In this document: piece after piece, positions 9,594 through 18,567 of the stretch
Numbering within the stretch: position 1 is the first letter of the stretch
Layout: the number at the start of each line of letters is the position of its first letter
NCBI RefSeq assembly: GCF_008121495.1
Contig: NZ_CP043051.1
Coordinates: forward strand, 1,357,001 to 1,421,000
Length of the DNA: 64,000 nucleotides
Direction: 5' to 3'
Source: Mediterraneibacter gnavus ATCC 29149
Lineage (GTDB): Bacteria; Bacillota; Clostridia; Lachnospirales; Lachnospiraceae
The notes under the pieces: generated by a model
The model's database searches: none
Seen by the model: the letters and a program-made list of their open reading frames with translations, nothing else
Told to the model about the DNA's origin: nothing
Made by a program: the position numbers and the translations under genes

Positions 9594-10226
9594 ATGGAGA
9601 AATTAATACTGATTGGAGCGGGTGGATATGCAAAATCAGTAATAGATTCGATTGATTATTTTAATTATGAGTTGGTTGGATTTGTTGATGAATATACAAA
9701 TGAGAATAGACATTTGGATATACCAATTTTAGCAGCCAGTATTGATGAATTAAAAAATCCTGAGAAATATGTTTATTTTATTGCTATCGGAAATAATAAA
9801 AATAGAAAAAGATGGTATGACACATTAAAAAAGAGAAAGTTGCGTTTAATTAATGTGGTAGACAGATCTGCAATAGTTTCATCAAAAGCAACCTTAGGGA
9901 CAGGGTGTTTTATTGGAAAGTTTGCTGTGGTAAATAGTAAAGCTGTAGTTGGAAATGATTGTATTATAAACACAAGAGCTCTTGTTGAGCATGGATGTTT
10001 AGTTTCAGATCATGTGAATTTATCAACGAACACTGTAATTAATGGTGATGTCGAGGTTGGGACAGGAAGCTTTATAGGTAGCAGTTCGGTGACAATCGGA
10101 CAACTAAAAATCGGAGAGTGGTCAACTGTTGGTGCAGGTGCAGTAGTTATTGAAGATGTGGAGAATGGTGTAACCGTGGCAGGGGTTCCAGCAAAAGTAA
10201 TTAATAAAGGAGCAATGTTAGGATGA
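9594..10226 (+). CDS. neuD: NeuD-family sugar O-/N-acyltransferase
   Basis: A 210-residue protein. The N-terminal Rossmann-like part starts with LILIGAGGYAKSVIDSI and is followed by GFVDEY, and the C-terminal half is a left-handed beta-helix of hexapeptide repeats ending in VAGVPAKV. The NeuD/PglD/VioB family transfers acetyl groups to sugar hydroxyls or amines. Next to neuB it most likely acetylates sialic acid or its precursor. The ATG at 9594 follows AGAGGAGTAAAG; an in-frame TTG 18 bases upstream is less likely. The gene ends in a 4-base overlap with neuB. Confidence 0.87.
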   Translation: MEKLILIGAGGYAKSVIDSIDYFNYELVGFVDEYTNENRHLDIPILAASIDELKNPEKYVYFIAIGNNKNRKRWYDTLKKRKLRLINVVDRSAIVSSKATLGTGCFIGKFAVVNSKAVVGNDCIINTRALVEHGCLVSDHVNLSTNTVINGDVEVGTGSFIGSSSVTIGQLKIGEWSTVGAGAVVIEDVENGVTVAGVPAKVINKGAMLG

Positions 10227-11263
10227 AACATGTATTTATTGTAGCGGAAATTGGTTGTAATCATAACGGGAGTAAAGAATTAGCAAAAAGAATGGTAGAA
10301 TCAGCAAAAGATTGTGGTGTGGATGCTGTTAAATTCCAAACTTTTAAGGCAAAGGACTTGATATCTTGTTATGCACCAAAAGCAGAATACCAGAAAATTA
10401 CAACTGGAACCTCAGATTCACAGTTAGAAATGACTGCAAAATTAGAATTGTCTCATGAAGACTTTTTAGAATTAAAGGCTTATGCGGAAGAAATAGGTTT
10501 AGAAGTATTTTCTACTCCGTTTGATATTGGATCAGTCGAATTTTTAGATTCTATTGGACAAAATTTATGGAAAATACCTTCTGGAGAGATTACAAATTTG
10601 CCGTATTTGAATCGAATAGGAGCTATTAAGAGGGAAGGAAAAAAAGTTATGCTTTCTTCTGGTATGGCAACTATAGAGGAAATAGAAAATTGTATTGAGA
10701 TTTTAGTAAATGCAGGAACAAAAGAATGTGATATCATTCTTCTTCATTGCAATACGGAGTATCCTACACCAGATAAAGATGTGAATATATTAGCAATTAA
10801 TGATTTAAAGAAGCATTTTCCAAATGTTAAAATTGGATTTTCAGATCATTCGGTTGGATATACAGCTGCAATTGGAGCCGCTGTTTTAGGAATTGATTTA
10901 ATAGAGAAACATTTCACATTGGACAAGAATTACGAAGGACCAGATCATAAGGCGTCAGCAACACCGAATGAATTGAAAGAATTAGTTCAGAATGTTCGAA
11001 GAGTTGAAGTGATGGCGGGAAGTGATAAAAAAATTGTGACAGATTCTGAAAGAAAGAATAAAATCGTAGCAAGAAAGTCTATTGTAGCATTGAAGAAAAT
11101 ATCGGTGGGTGAAATTTTTACGGAAGATAATATTACATGTAAAAGACCTGGAAATGGAATTAGTCCATTATATTGGTATGAGGTATTAGGCAAAGTTGCA
11201 GAACGAGATTTTAATGAAGATGAGTTGATCACAGTTTCCGGATTTGAGTGGCAGGAGTGTTAA
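10223..11263 (+). CDS. neuB: N-acetylneuraminate (sialic acid) synthase
   Basis: A 346-residue enzyme of full family length. The TIM-barrel domain has FIVAEIGCNHNGS at the N-terminus, DAVKFQTFKAKDL near residue 35, LHCNTEYPTP near 175 and FSDHSVGYTAAIGAAVLG near 210. The last 60 residues or so are the antifreeze-like SAF domain (IVARKSIVALKKISVGEIF onward). It condenses ManNAc (from NeuC) with phosphoenolpyruvate to make Neu5Ac. A related nonulosonate synthase (LegI or PseI) is possible, but no legionaminic or pseudaminic acid genes accompany it and NeuC is present, so Neu5Ac is favoured. Confidence 0.93.
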   Translation: MKHVFIVAEIGCNHNGSKELAKRMVESAKDCGVDAVKFQTFKAKDLISCYAPKAEYQKITTGTSDSQLEMTAKLELSHEDFLELKAYAEEIGLEVFSTPFDIGSVEFLDSIGQNLWKIPSGEITNLPYLNRIGAIKREGKKVMLSSGMATIEEIENCIEILVNAGTKECDIILLHCNTEYPTPDKDVNILAINDLKKHFPNVKIGFSDHSVGYTAAIGAAVLGIDLIEKHFTLDKNYEGPDHKASATPNELKELVQNVRRVEVMAGSDKKIVTDSERKNKIVARKSIVALKKISVGEIFTEDNITCKRPGNGISPLYWYEVLGKVAERDFNEDELITVSGFEWQEC

Positions 11264-11342
11264 AAAGTAAGGCATGGTCTGCATTTGTCCAGAAGAAGGA
11301 CATAGCATACTTCAAGATATTTGAAAAGGAGATTATTTAATC

Positions 11343-12032
11343 ATGAAGAAAATTGCAATTATTCCGGCTCGTTCCGGCTCGAAAGGATTGAAAGATAAAA
11401 ATATAATTGATTTATGTGGGAAGCCGTTAATTGCATATTCAATAGAAGCAGCGCTTAAAAGTAAAGTTTTCAATAAAGTGATTGTTTCAACAGATTCTAA
11501 AAAATATGGAGAAATAGCGGAGCAATATGGTGCGGAGGTATTATATAGGGGAGAGGCATTATCTAATGATAAAGCAACATCTTATATGGTAATAGCTGAC
11601 GTGTTAAGTAAAGTAGAAATAGTGGACTATTTTGTATTGTTACAGCCTACTTCCCCGATGAGAGATGAATTACATATAAAAAAGGCTTGTGAAATGTTTG
11701 AAGAGTGTATGCAGGAATATGATTTCCTTGTTTCAGTAAAGGAGGCTGAGCATTCTTCGGTTCTCGTGAGACCAATTGAACAGGATGGAAGTTTAAAATA
11801 TTTTGATACTGATTTTTCAAATTACCGGAGGCAGGCATATAAAGAATATTCCCCAAATGGTGCAATTTTCATTGGTAAACCCAAGGAATATTTAAACCAC
11901 AAACATTTTTTTGGCGCTAGAAGTATGGCGTATATCATGAATACATTTGATTCAATTGATATTGATACTTCTTTGGACTATGAATTTGCAAATTTATGTA
12001 TGAAGAAGAAATTACAGGAGAAAGTCTTATGA
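11343..12032 (+). CDS. neuA: CMP-N-acetylneuraminate cytidylyltransferase
   Basis: A 229-residue nucleotidyltransferase with the expected AIIPARSGSKGLKDKNI nucleotide-binding signature at the N-terminus, GKPLIAYSI shortly after, and LLQPTSPMRD near residue 99. It activates sialic acid with CTP to give CMP-Neu5Ac, the donor for the locus sialyltransferase. It has no C-terminal esterase extension, unlike some longer NeuA proteins. AAAAGGAG precedes the ATG. The stop overlaps the neuC start by ATGA. Confidence 0.92.
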   Translation: MKKIAIIPARSGSKGLKDKNIIDLCGKPLIAYSIEAALKSKVFNKVIVSTDSKKYGEIAEQYGAEVLYRGEALSNDKATSYMVIADVLSKVEIVDYFVLLQPTSPMRDELHIKKACEMFEECMQEYDFLVSVKEAEHSSVLVRPIEQDGSLKYFDTDFSNYRRQAYKEYSPNGAIFIGKPKEYLNHKHFFGARSMAYIMNTFDSIDIDTSLDYEFANLCMKKKLQEKVL

Positions 12033-13177
12033 AAAAAATAGCTTTTGTAACAGGATCAAGAGCAGATTATGGAATTGTACGTCGATACCTTGATCTATTA
12101 AATAAAGATGACGATATTGATTTGAAAATATTGGTTACTGGTGCACTTCTTAGTGAAACATATGGTAATCAAGTTAAACTAATTTATGAAGATGGATTTG
12201 ACATTGCAGCAGAAATCAAAGTGGATTTAGATTCATCATCAAATAAAATGATCCTTCACACTATGGCACAGACAATGGAAGGATTTGCAGACCATTTTGC
12301 AACAAATAGATATGATTTACTTATTATTTTAGGAGATAGATATGAAATGCTGTCAGTAGCAACAGCTGCAGCAATGCAACAACTTCCTATTTTACATATT
12401 CATGGAGGAGAAGCTACATACGGTAACTATGATGAATTTATTCGTCATGCAATAACAAAAATGAGTTTATATCATTTTACAGCCACTGAAGAATATAGAA
12501 AAAGAGTTATTCAGCTTGGAGAACAGCCGGATAAGGTATTTTATTTAGGTGCGCTTGGAGCAGAGAATTGTTTATATATGGATGAAAAAAATGTGCCTGA
12601 TTTTGTGAAATGTTTACCAGAGAGAAAATATTTTGTGATACTATTCCATCCGGAAACACTTACTAATAGAAGCACTTTGGAGCAGATAAAAGAACTTTTA
12701 TGTGCGATTTCTAAATTTAAAGACTATCAATTTGTATTTCTTGGAACAAATGCAGACACTCATTCTGACATAATTAGAAATACCATTAAATTATTTGTTG
12801 AAGAAAATGATAATACATTGTATTTTGAAAACCTTCATCCAGATGCATACCATTATTTATTAAAAAAAGGAATTTGTTTAATAGGAAATTCTTCTTCTGG
12901 AATAATTGAAGCACCAAGTTTAGGAATTTATACGATTAATATTGGAGACAGACAGAATGGGAGAGTACGTGGAAATAGCGTAATTGATATTAAATGTGAG
13001 TCTACTGATATAGGAGAGGCAATAGAAAATGTACTATCGTATAATACAAACATAGAAAAGATAGTTAATCCTTATTATCAAAAAGATACAGCTTGTCATT
13101 ATTATACAAAAACCAAAGAATTGTTATCTGGACTTGAAAGTGATATAAGCGAACCAAAAAGATTTTATGATATATAG
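12029..13177 (+). CDS. neuC: UDP-N-acetylglucosamine 2-epimerase, hydrolysing
   Basis: A 382-residue enzyme of the NeuC family. Key segments are FVTGSRADYGIVRRYLDLL at the N-terminus, HIHGGEATYGNYDEFIRHA near residue 130, FHPETLTNRS near 208 and IGNSSSGIIEAPSLG near 285. It converts UDP-GlcNAc to ManNAc and UDP, the committed step to Neu5Ac. The ATG at 12029 overlaps the neuA stop and has CAGGAGAAAG upstream; an earlier in-frame ATG at 11996 lies within neuA and is rejected. Order neuD-neuB-neuA-neuC makes a complete route from UDP-GlcNAc to CMP-Neu5Ac. Confidence 0.92.
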   Translation: MKKIAFVTGSRADYGIVRRYLDLLNKDDDIDLKILVTGALLSETYGNQVKLIYEDGFDIAAEIKVDLDSSSNKMILHTMAQTMEGFADHFATNRYDLLIILGDRYEMLSVATAAAMQQLPILHIHGGEATYGNYDEFIRHAITKMSLYHFTATEEYRKRVIQLGEQPDKVFYLGALGAENCLYMDEKNVPDFVKCLPERKYFVILFHPETLTNRSTLEQIKELLCAISKFKDYQFVFLGTNADTHSDIIRNTIKLFVEENDNTLYFENLHPDAYHYLLKKGICLIGNSSSGIIEAPSLGIYTINIGDRQNGRVRGNSVIDIKCESTDIGEAIENVLSYNTNIEKIVNPYYQKDTACHYYTKTKELLSGLESDISEPKRFYDI

Positions 13178-13258
13178 TTGATTTTGGGTGTATGTATGGC
13201 ATATTAGCATTGGCAAAAGTGGTTTAGATAATTACTTATTTTTAGGAGAAAAGATATT

Positions 13259-14305
13259 ATGAGTGTATTTAAAGATAAAACATTGATGATCACAGGTGGA
13301 ACAGGTTCTTTCGGAAATGCTGTTCTCAATGGATTTTTAGAAACCGATATCAAAGAAATCCGTATTTTCTCACGTGATGAGAAAAAGCAGGATGATATGA
13401 GACATGAATTTCAGGCAAAAATGCCGGAAGCATCAAATAAAATTAAGTTCTTTATTGGGGATGTTCGTGACTTGGCCTCTGTAAAGAATGCAATGCACGG
13501 GGTAGATTATATCTTCCATGCAGCAGCTTTAAAACAGGTTCCATCTTGTGAGTTCTTCCCGATTGAAGCAGTAAAGACAAATGTTCTTGGTACAGAAAAT
13601 GTATTGACTGCAGCAATCGAAGAAGGTGTAAAATCTGTAATCTGTCTTTCTACAGATAAAGCAGCGTACCCTGTCAATGCAATGGGAACAAGTAAGGCAA
13701 TGATGGAAAAAGTCATTGTAGCCAAATCAAGAACAGTAGATCCGGAAAAAACAAAAATCTGCTGTACTCGTTACGGAAATGTTATGTGCTCCCGTGGATC
13801 TGTAATTCCTCTTTGGATCGAACAGATTAAAGCAGGAAATCCAATCACAATTACAGAACCTTCTATGACCAGATTTATTATGAGCTTAGAAGAAGCAGTA
13901 GACTTAGTGTTATTTGCTTTTGAAAATGGGACAAGCGGAGATATTTTAGTACAGAAAGCTCCGGCATGTACGATTGAGGTGTTAGCAAAGGCAGTAACAG
14001 AATTGTTTGCACCGGGACATGAAATTAAAGTGATCGGTATTCGTCATGGTGAAAAAATGTACGAGACATTACTTACAAATGAAGAATGTGCTAATGCGAT
14101 TGATATGGGTGAGTTCTACCGTGTGCCATGTGATAAGAGAGACTTGAATTACGATAAGTATTTCAAAGAAGGTGATGTGGAGAGAAACATATTAACAGAA
14201 TTCAATTCCAGCAACACAGAATTACTGGATGTGGAGCAAGTAAAAGAGAAGTTGTTGACACTGCAGTATATCAGAGATGAATTAGCGGAGTGGGAGAATC
14301 GATAA
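13259..14305 (+). CDS. capE: UDP-GlcNAc 4,6-dehydratase/5-epimerase (CapE/FnlA type)
   Basis: A 348-residue short-chain dehydrogenase/reductase. LMITGGTGSFGNAVL is the Rossmann NAD(P)-binding motif. The gene keeps the CapE/FnlA pattern with FSRDEKKQDDMRHEF and the active region STDKAAYPVNAMGTSKAMMEK near residues 125-145, where the classical YxxxK is replaced by MxxxK as in this subfamily. It starts UDP-N-acetyl-L-fucosamine synthesis. TTAGGAG lies upstream. The following capF and capG genes complete the path. The codon mix is noticeably more GC-rich than in the neu genes just upstream. Confidence 0.9.
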   Translation: MSVFKDKTLMITGGTGSFGNAVLNGFLETDIKEIRIFSRDEKKQDDMRHEFQAKMPEASNKIKFFIGDVRDLASVKNAMHGVDYIFHAAALKQVPSCEFFPIEAVKTNVLGTENVLTAAIEEGVKSVICLSTDKAAYPVNAMGTSKAMMEKVIVAKSRTVDPEKTKICCTRYGNVMCSRGSVIPLWIEQIKAGNPITITEPSMTRFIMSLEEAVDLVLFAFENGTSGDILVQKAPACTIEVLAKAVTELFAPGHEIKVIGIRHGEKMYETLLTNEECANAIDMGEFYRVPCDKRDLNYDKYFKEGDVERNILTEFNSSNTELLDVEQVKEKLLTLQYIRDELAEWENR

Positions 14306-15507
14306 TGAACATTCTTATAACAGGAGCAAAAGGCTTTGTTGGAAAAAACCTTGCAGCCAACTTATATTGCATCAAAGATGGTAAAAACAGAACACGAGAT
14401 CTTACAATCGAAGAGATCTTTGAATATGATATTGATACAGATGAATCTCTGTTAGATACATATTGTGAGAAAGCAGACTTTGTTTTCAATCTTGCGGGGG
14501 TGAACCGGCCAAAAGAGCAGTCTGAATTTATGGATGGAAATCTTGGATTTGCATCGAAATTGTTGGACACATTGAAAAAGTATCACAATACCTGTCCGGT
14601 GATGCTTTCCAGTTCCATTCAGGCAACGCTGATCGGACGCTATGGACAGTCTGATTATGGAAAGAGCAAGCTGGCAGGAGAAGAGTTATTTTTCGAATAT
14701 GGCAAAGAGTGCGGAGCAAAAGTGCTGGTGTACCGTTTCCCGAACCTTTTTGGAAAATGGTGCAGACCGAATTACAACAGTGCAGTTGCTACATTCTGCA
14801 ATAACATCGCAAACAATCTTCCGATTCAGGTGAATGACAGAGCGACAGAATTAGAACTTCTCTATATTGATGATCTGGTGGAAGAGATGTTGGATGCTTT
14901 GGAAGGAAAAGAACATCACTGTGAATATCAGGAGCTGGATCCGGTGGCAGATGAATCCGGAAAGTACGGTTATGTGCCGACAACCCACAAGGCAACACTG
15001 GGAGAAATTGTAGATTTACTGGAAATGTTCAAAAATCAGCCGAAATCTCTCCTTATGCCGGAAATTCCAAATAATTCTTTTGCAAAGAAATTATATTCGA
15101 CATATTTGTCCTATCTGCCAAAAGAGGAAGTCAGCTTCCCTCTTAAGATGAATGTGGATGACAGAGGAAGTTTTACAGAGCTGTTGAAAACAGCAAATTG
15201 CGGACAGTTTTCTGTGAATATTTCGAAGCCGGGAATTACAAAAGGAGAACATTGGCACAACAGCAAATGGGAATTCTTTATTGTAGTATCTGGACATGGA
15301 TTGATCCAGGAGCGAAAGATTGGTACAGATGAAGTGATTGAATTTGAAGTGTCAGGAGAGAAGATTGAGGCAATCCATATGCTTCCGGGCTATACGCACA
15401 ATATTATCAATCTGTCAGAAATAGAAAACCTTGTAACAGTGATGTGGGCAAACGAACAGTTTGATCCGAATCATCCGGATACATTTTTTGAAAGGGTGAA
15501 AAATTGA
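14305..15507 (+). CDS. capF: Bifunctional reductase with C-terminal cupin (CapF/FnlB type)
   Basis: A 400-residue protein with an N-terminal extended SDR domain (MNILITGAKGFVGKNLAANL) and, after residue 280 or so, a cupin domain with GEHWHNSKWEFF metal-ligand histidines. This two-domain layout is specific to CapF, which acts after CapE to give UDP-2-acetamido-2,6-dideoxy-L-talose; the cupin epimerises at C3 and the SDR part reduces C4. The ATG at 14305 shares a base with the capE stop and follows GGAGTGGGAG. It runs directly into a NeuD-like gene and capG. Confidence 0.92.
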   Translation: MNILITGAKGFVGKNLAANLYCIKDGKNRTRDLTIEEIFEYDIDTDESLLDTYCEKADFVFNLAGVNRPKEQSEFMDGNLGFASKLLDTLKKYHNTCPVMLSSSIQATLIGRYGQSDYGKSKLAGEELFFEYGKECGAKVLVYRFPNLFGKWCRPNYNSAVATFCNNIANNLPIQVNDRATELELLYIDDLVEEMLDALEGKEHHCEYQELDPVADESGKYGYVPTTHKATLGEIVDLLEMFKNQPKSLLMPEIPNNSFAKKLYSTYLSYLPKEEVSFPLKMNVDDRGSFTELLKTANCGQFSVNISKPGITKGEHWHNSKWEFFIVVSGHGLIQERKIGTDEVIEFEVSGEKIEAIHMLPGYTHNIINLSEIENLVTVMWANEQFDPNHPDTFFERVKN

Positions 15508-16022
15508 TGAGATTGATTATTTTAGGAGCAGGTGGATACGGAAAGACAGTTGCGGACATTGCAAGGCAGTCCGGGAAATATGAGCAGATTTATTTTCTGG
15601 ATGACGGTCAGGAAAAGTCAGATCTGATATTAGGGACATGTGCAGAGTTTCTGAAATTTGCCGATGGGAATACAGAGATGTATCCGGCATTTGGAAATAA
15701 TGAAATGCGCCTGGATTGGATGGAAAAGTTATCTGATGCACAGATTGTACTTCCGCGATTGATACATGCCACAGCTTATGTAAGTCCAACTGCAGAAGTG
15801 GAAGCCGGGACAGTTGTATTGCCGCTTGCGATCATAAACACAGATTGTCGGATCCAATCGGGCTGTATTATCAATTGTGGTTCGATTGTAGACCATGGAT
15901 GTGTGATCGAAGAAGGCGTACATATTTCTCCGGGGACTGTGATCAAGGCAGAAAATCGGATTCCAAGAGCAACAAAAATTGAGGCGGGCGAAGTGGTTCC
16001 ATTGCGAGCATACCCGCTGTGA
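15507..16022 (+). CDS. NeuD-like acyltransferase, compact
   Basis: A 171-residue protein beginning RLIILGAGGYGKTVADIAR, with FLDDG shortly after and hexapeptide coils from residue 85 on. It is a short NeuD/PglD-type acetyltransferase. The last beta-helix turns end in KIEAGEVVPLRAYPL rather than GVPAK. It is clearly related to the acyltransferase part of the large chimeric gene at 19759, with a matching PAFGNNEMRL/AAFGNNHTRL segment and a shared EAGEV tail. The ATG at 15507 overlaps the capF stop. Placement between capF and capG suggests it acetylates a sugar of the FucNAc branch, but that is inference. Confidence 0.8.
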   Translation: MRLIILGAGGYGKTVADIARQSGKYEQIYFLDDGQEKSDLILGTCAEFLKFADGNTEMYPAFGNNEMRLDWMEKLSDAQIVLPRLIHATAYVSPTAEVEAGTVVLPLAIINTDCRIQSGCIINCGSIVDHGCVIEEGVHISPGTVIKAENRIPRATKIEAGEVVPLRAYPL

Positions 16023-16033
16023 GGGAGAATAGA

Positions 16034-17203
16034 ATGAAAACAGAAGTGACATTTAAGAATAATGGGAAACTGAAATTATTGATCATTGTAGGGACTCGTC
16101 CGGAGATTATCCGCCTGGCAGCAGTGATCAAAAAGTGTCGGAACTATTTTGATACCATTCTGGCGCATACCGGACAGAACTATGACTACAACTTAAACGG
16201 TGTATTTTTCCATGATCTGGAGTTGGATGATCCGGATGTGTATCTGAATGCAGTGGGTGCAGATCTCGGAGAGACCATGGGAAATATTATTTCCGAATCT
16301 TATAAATTGATGGCAGAGATAAAACCGGACGCAGTACTGGTTCTGGGTGATACGAACAGTTGTCTGAGCGTGATCGGGGCAAAGCGTCTTCATATTCCGA
16401 TTTTCCATATGGAAGCAGGAAACCGTTGTAAAGATGAGTGTCTTCCGGAAGAGACAAACCGCCGTATTGTAGACATTATTTCAGATGTAAATATGGCATA
16501 TTCAGAACATGCCCGCCGTTATCTTGCGGACTGCGGATTGCCGAAAGAACGTACTTATGTGACAGGCTCTCCAATGGCAGAAGTGCTGCATGATAATCTG
16601 GAAAAAATCGAAGCATCCGATGTACATGCCCGTTTGGGATTGGAAAAGGGAAAATATATCTTGCTCTCTGCACATCGTGAAGAGAATATTGATACAGAGA
16701 AGAACTTCTTATCTCTCTTTGAGGCAATCAACAAGATTGCAGAGAAGTACGATATGCCGATCTTATATTCCTGTCACCCAAGAAGCAGAAAGAGACTGGA
16801 AGCATCCGGTTTTCAGCTGGATAAACGTGTCATTCAGCATGAACCGTTAGGATTCCACGATTATAACTGCCTGCAGATGAATGCATTTGCCGTAGTATCA
16901 GACAGCGGAACACTGCCGGAAGAAAGCAGTTTCTTTACATCCGTAGGTCATCCGTTCCCTGCGGTTTGCATCCGTACTTCCACAGAAAGGCCGGAAGCGC
17001 TGGATAAAGGCTGCTTTGTACTTGCCGGAATCGACAGCAATTCACTGGTACAGGCTGTGGAGACAGCAGTAGCGATGAATGAAAATGGAGATTATGGAAT
17101 CCCGGTACCTGATTATGTAGAAGAAAATGTGTCTACAAAAGTTGTGAAGATCATTCAAAGCTATACAGGAGTCGTGAATAAAATGGTGTGGAGAAAGTTT
17201 TAA
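16034..17203 (+). CDS. capG: UDP-N-acetylglucosamine 2-epimerase family (CapG/FnlC type)
   Basis: A 389-residue protein of the non-hydrolysing WecB/CapG family. IIVGTRPEIIRLAAVIKK, HTGQNYDYNLNGVFF and HMEAGNRCKDECLPEE are clear near the N-terminus, with SDSGTLPEESSFF near residue 295. In the capE-capF-capG context it makes UDP-N-acetyl-L-fucosamine from the talose intermediate. The ATG at 16034 with GGGAGAAT upstream is preferred to a GTG at 16019 that overlaps the preceding gene. It ends the first polysaccharide block. Confidence 0.9.
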   Translation: MKTEVTFKNNGKLKLLIIVGTRPEIIRLAAVIKKCRNYFDTILAHTGQNYDYNLNGVFFHDLELDDPDVYLNAVGADLGETMGNIISESYKLMAEIKPDAVLVLGDTNSCLSVIGAKRLHIPIFHMEAGNRCKDECLPEETNRRIVDIISDVNMAYSEHARRYLADCGLPKERTYVTGSPMAEVLHDNLEKIEASDVHARLGLEKGKYILLSAHREENIDTEKNFLSLFEAINKIAEKYDMPILYSCHPRSRKRLEASGFQLDKRVIQHEPLGFHDYNCLQMNAFAVVSDSGTLPEESSFFTSVGHPFPAVCIRTSTERPEALDKGCFVLAGIDSNSLVQAVETAVAMNENGDYGIPVPDYVEENVSTKVVKIIQSYTGVVNKMVWRKF

Positions 17204-17244
17204 GAGTGTGAAAAACTGTTCACTATATAAGGAGAATCATCGAT

Positions 17245-17325
17245 ATGCAAGAATACTCAAGAATTCTGATTGAAGAATTGAGAGAAGCACTTCAGGATTT
17301 GGATGATTTTTTGTTTGGATACTAA
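17245..17325 (+). CDS. Possible 26-residue peptide or gene remnant
   Basis: A short ORF with a good Shine-Dalgarno (AAGGAG, 8 bases before ATG) encodes an acidic, helix-prone peptide (MQEYSRILIEELREALQD...). I recognise no family. It may be the intact start of a gene that decayed, since the sequence after its stop looks non-coding, or a true small protein. It lies between the end of the capsule operon and the promoter of the Rpn gene. Confidence 0.3.
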   Translation: MQEYSRILIEELREALQDLDDFLFGY

Positions 17326-17370
17326 GTCACTTATCCGGAGGAGCGTCTTATCAAAGCTAAGAAAAGTGTA

Positions 17371-17398
17371 TTGACTTCATAACCGGGTTTGCTATAAT
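17371..17398 (+). promoter_or_regulatory. Sigma-70-type promoter for Rpn gene
   Basis: TTGACT at 17371-17376, a 16-base spacer and TATAAT at 17393-17398. It is 36 bases upstream of the Rpn start codon, with a GGAGG in between. Confidence 0.7.
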
Positions 17399-17434
17399 CA
17401 TCTTATAGAATTCCTCTGCCAATGGAGGAATAAA

Positions 17435-18322
17435 ATGGGAAGAACAAAACGATTAAAGGAACTCACGATCAAAGATAATTTTATGTTCGGCGCAGTGATG
17501 ATGGACGAAGATAATTGCAAAGGTCTTTTAGAAAGAGTGTTGGAGATACAGATCGATCGAGTGGATGTCAGCAAAGAAAAAAGCATAGTGTATCATCCGG
17601 AGTATAAAGGTGTTCGCCTGGATGTGTATGCAAAAGATGAGAAGCAGACGCGTTATAACGTGGAAATGCAGGTGGAGAGAAAGCCGGCACTTGGAAAGAG
17701 AAGCCGTTATTATCAGAGTCAGATGGACATGGAGATGTTGCTGACCGGAGAAGATTATACGGAACTTCCGAATACCTATGTTATTTTTATCTGTGATTTT
17801 GATCCATTTGGAAAAGACCAGTATCGCTATACCTTTCGGACAACGTGTCAGGAATCTGAAAATGTGGATTTGGAAGATGGGCGAACCACTGTGTTTTTAA
17901 ATACCCGTGGAAAGAACGAAAGTGAAGTTCCGGGAGAATTGGTCACATTTCTGCAGTACATGAAAGAGGATCTTGAGGGAAGCGAAAAGGAGTTTCACGA
18001 CCCATATGTGGAGCAGTTACAGAAGTTTATCCGCAACGTTAAGGGAAGTCGGGAGATGGAGGAACGCTTTATGATTTTTGAAGAGATGCTGAAAGAAGAA
18101 CGGGCTGCCGGATTTGCAAAAGGGCGTGCTGAAGGAGTTGCAGAGGGGCGAATTTCTGAGAGTAAGGATACGTTACTCTTATTTTTGCAGAATCTTGGAA
18201 CGGTTCCTAAAGTACTTTCGGATCAAATTGAAGAACAAGGTGATTTGGATGTACTGAAAGAGTGGATCAGGATGGCATTCCAATCGAAATCTGTGGAAGA
18301 ATTTGCAAAGAAGATAAAATAA
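17435..18322 (+). CDS. Rpn-family PD-(D/E)XK nuclease / recombination-promoting protein
   Basis: A 295-residue protein that starts with the Rpn pattern ELTIKDNFMFGAVMMDE. The nuclease core is visible as VRLDVYAKDE followed by YNVEMQVER (residues 65-90), matching the D...ExQ catalytic layout. The C-terminal part ends in AKGRAEGVAEGR repeats common in this family. Rpn proteins (PDDEXK_2) are DNA nucleases that promote RecA-independent recombination and occur in many copies in Lachnospiraceae. A second, partial member lies at the right edge of the window. This gene has its own promoter and is not part of the capsule operon. Confidence 0.88.
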   Translation: MGRTKRLKELTIKDNFMFGAVMMDEDNCKGLLERVLEIQIDRVDVSKEKSIVYHPEYKGVRLDVYAKDEKQTRYNVEMQVERKPALGKRSRYYQSQMDMEMLLTGEDYTELPNTYVIFICDFDPFGKDQYRYTFRTTCQESENVDLEDGRTTVFLNTRGKNESEVPGELVTFLQYMKEDLEGSEKEFHDPYVEQLQKFIRNVKGSREMEERFMIFEEMLKEERAAGFAKGRAEGVAEGRISESKDTLLLFLQNLGTVPKVLSDQIEEQGDLDVLKEWIRMAFQSKSVEEFAKKIK

Positions 18323-18351
18323 GAATCTACATCGGAGAATATCCGATCTAA

Positions 18352-18390
18352 TATCATCAGCCGTGGCTGTTCTGGCCGGGGCTGATGATA
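18352..18390. other. Hairpin after Rpn gene, no clear U-tract
   Basis: An 11-base perfect inverted repeat (TATCATCAGCC / GGCTGATGATA) with a 17-base GC-rich loop, 30 bases after the Rpn stop. The downstream flank is A-rich, not T-rich, so it is not a classical plus-strand terminator. It may still act as an RNA 3' stabiliser. Confidence 0.45.
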
Positions 18391-18567
18391 AAAAGGAACA
18401 AGTCAATGCCGTTTCGGGCAGATATTCAAAGAAGAGCAGAGGAATTCTATATTTTGTAGTTTGATGATTAGCATAAATATATGGTATCTGTTATAATGAG
18501 AGTTAGAAAGTGTGGAAATACTGAAAGGAAGGAATCGGTTTTAGAGGACGAAAGGGGATGATATGCC

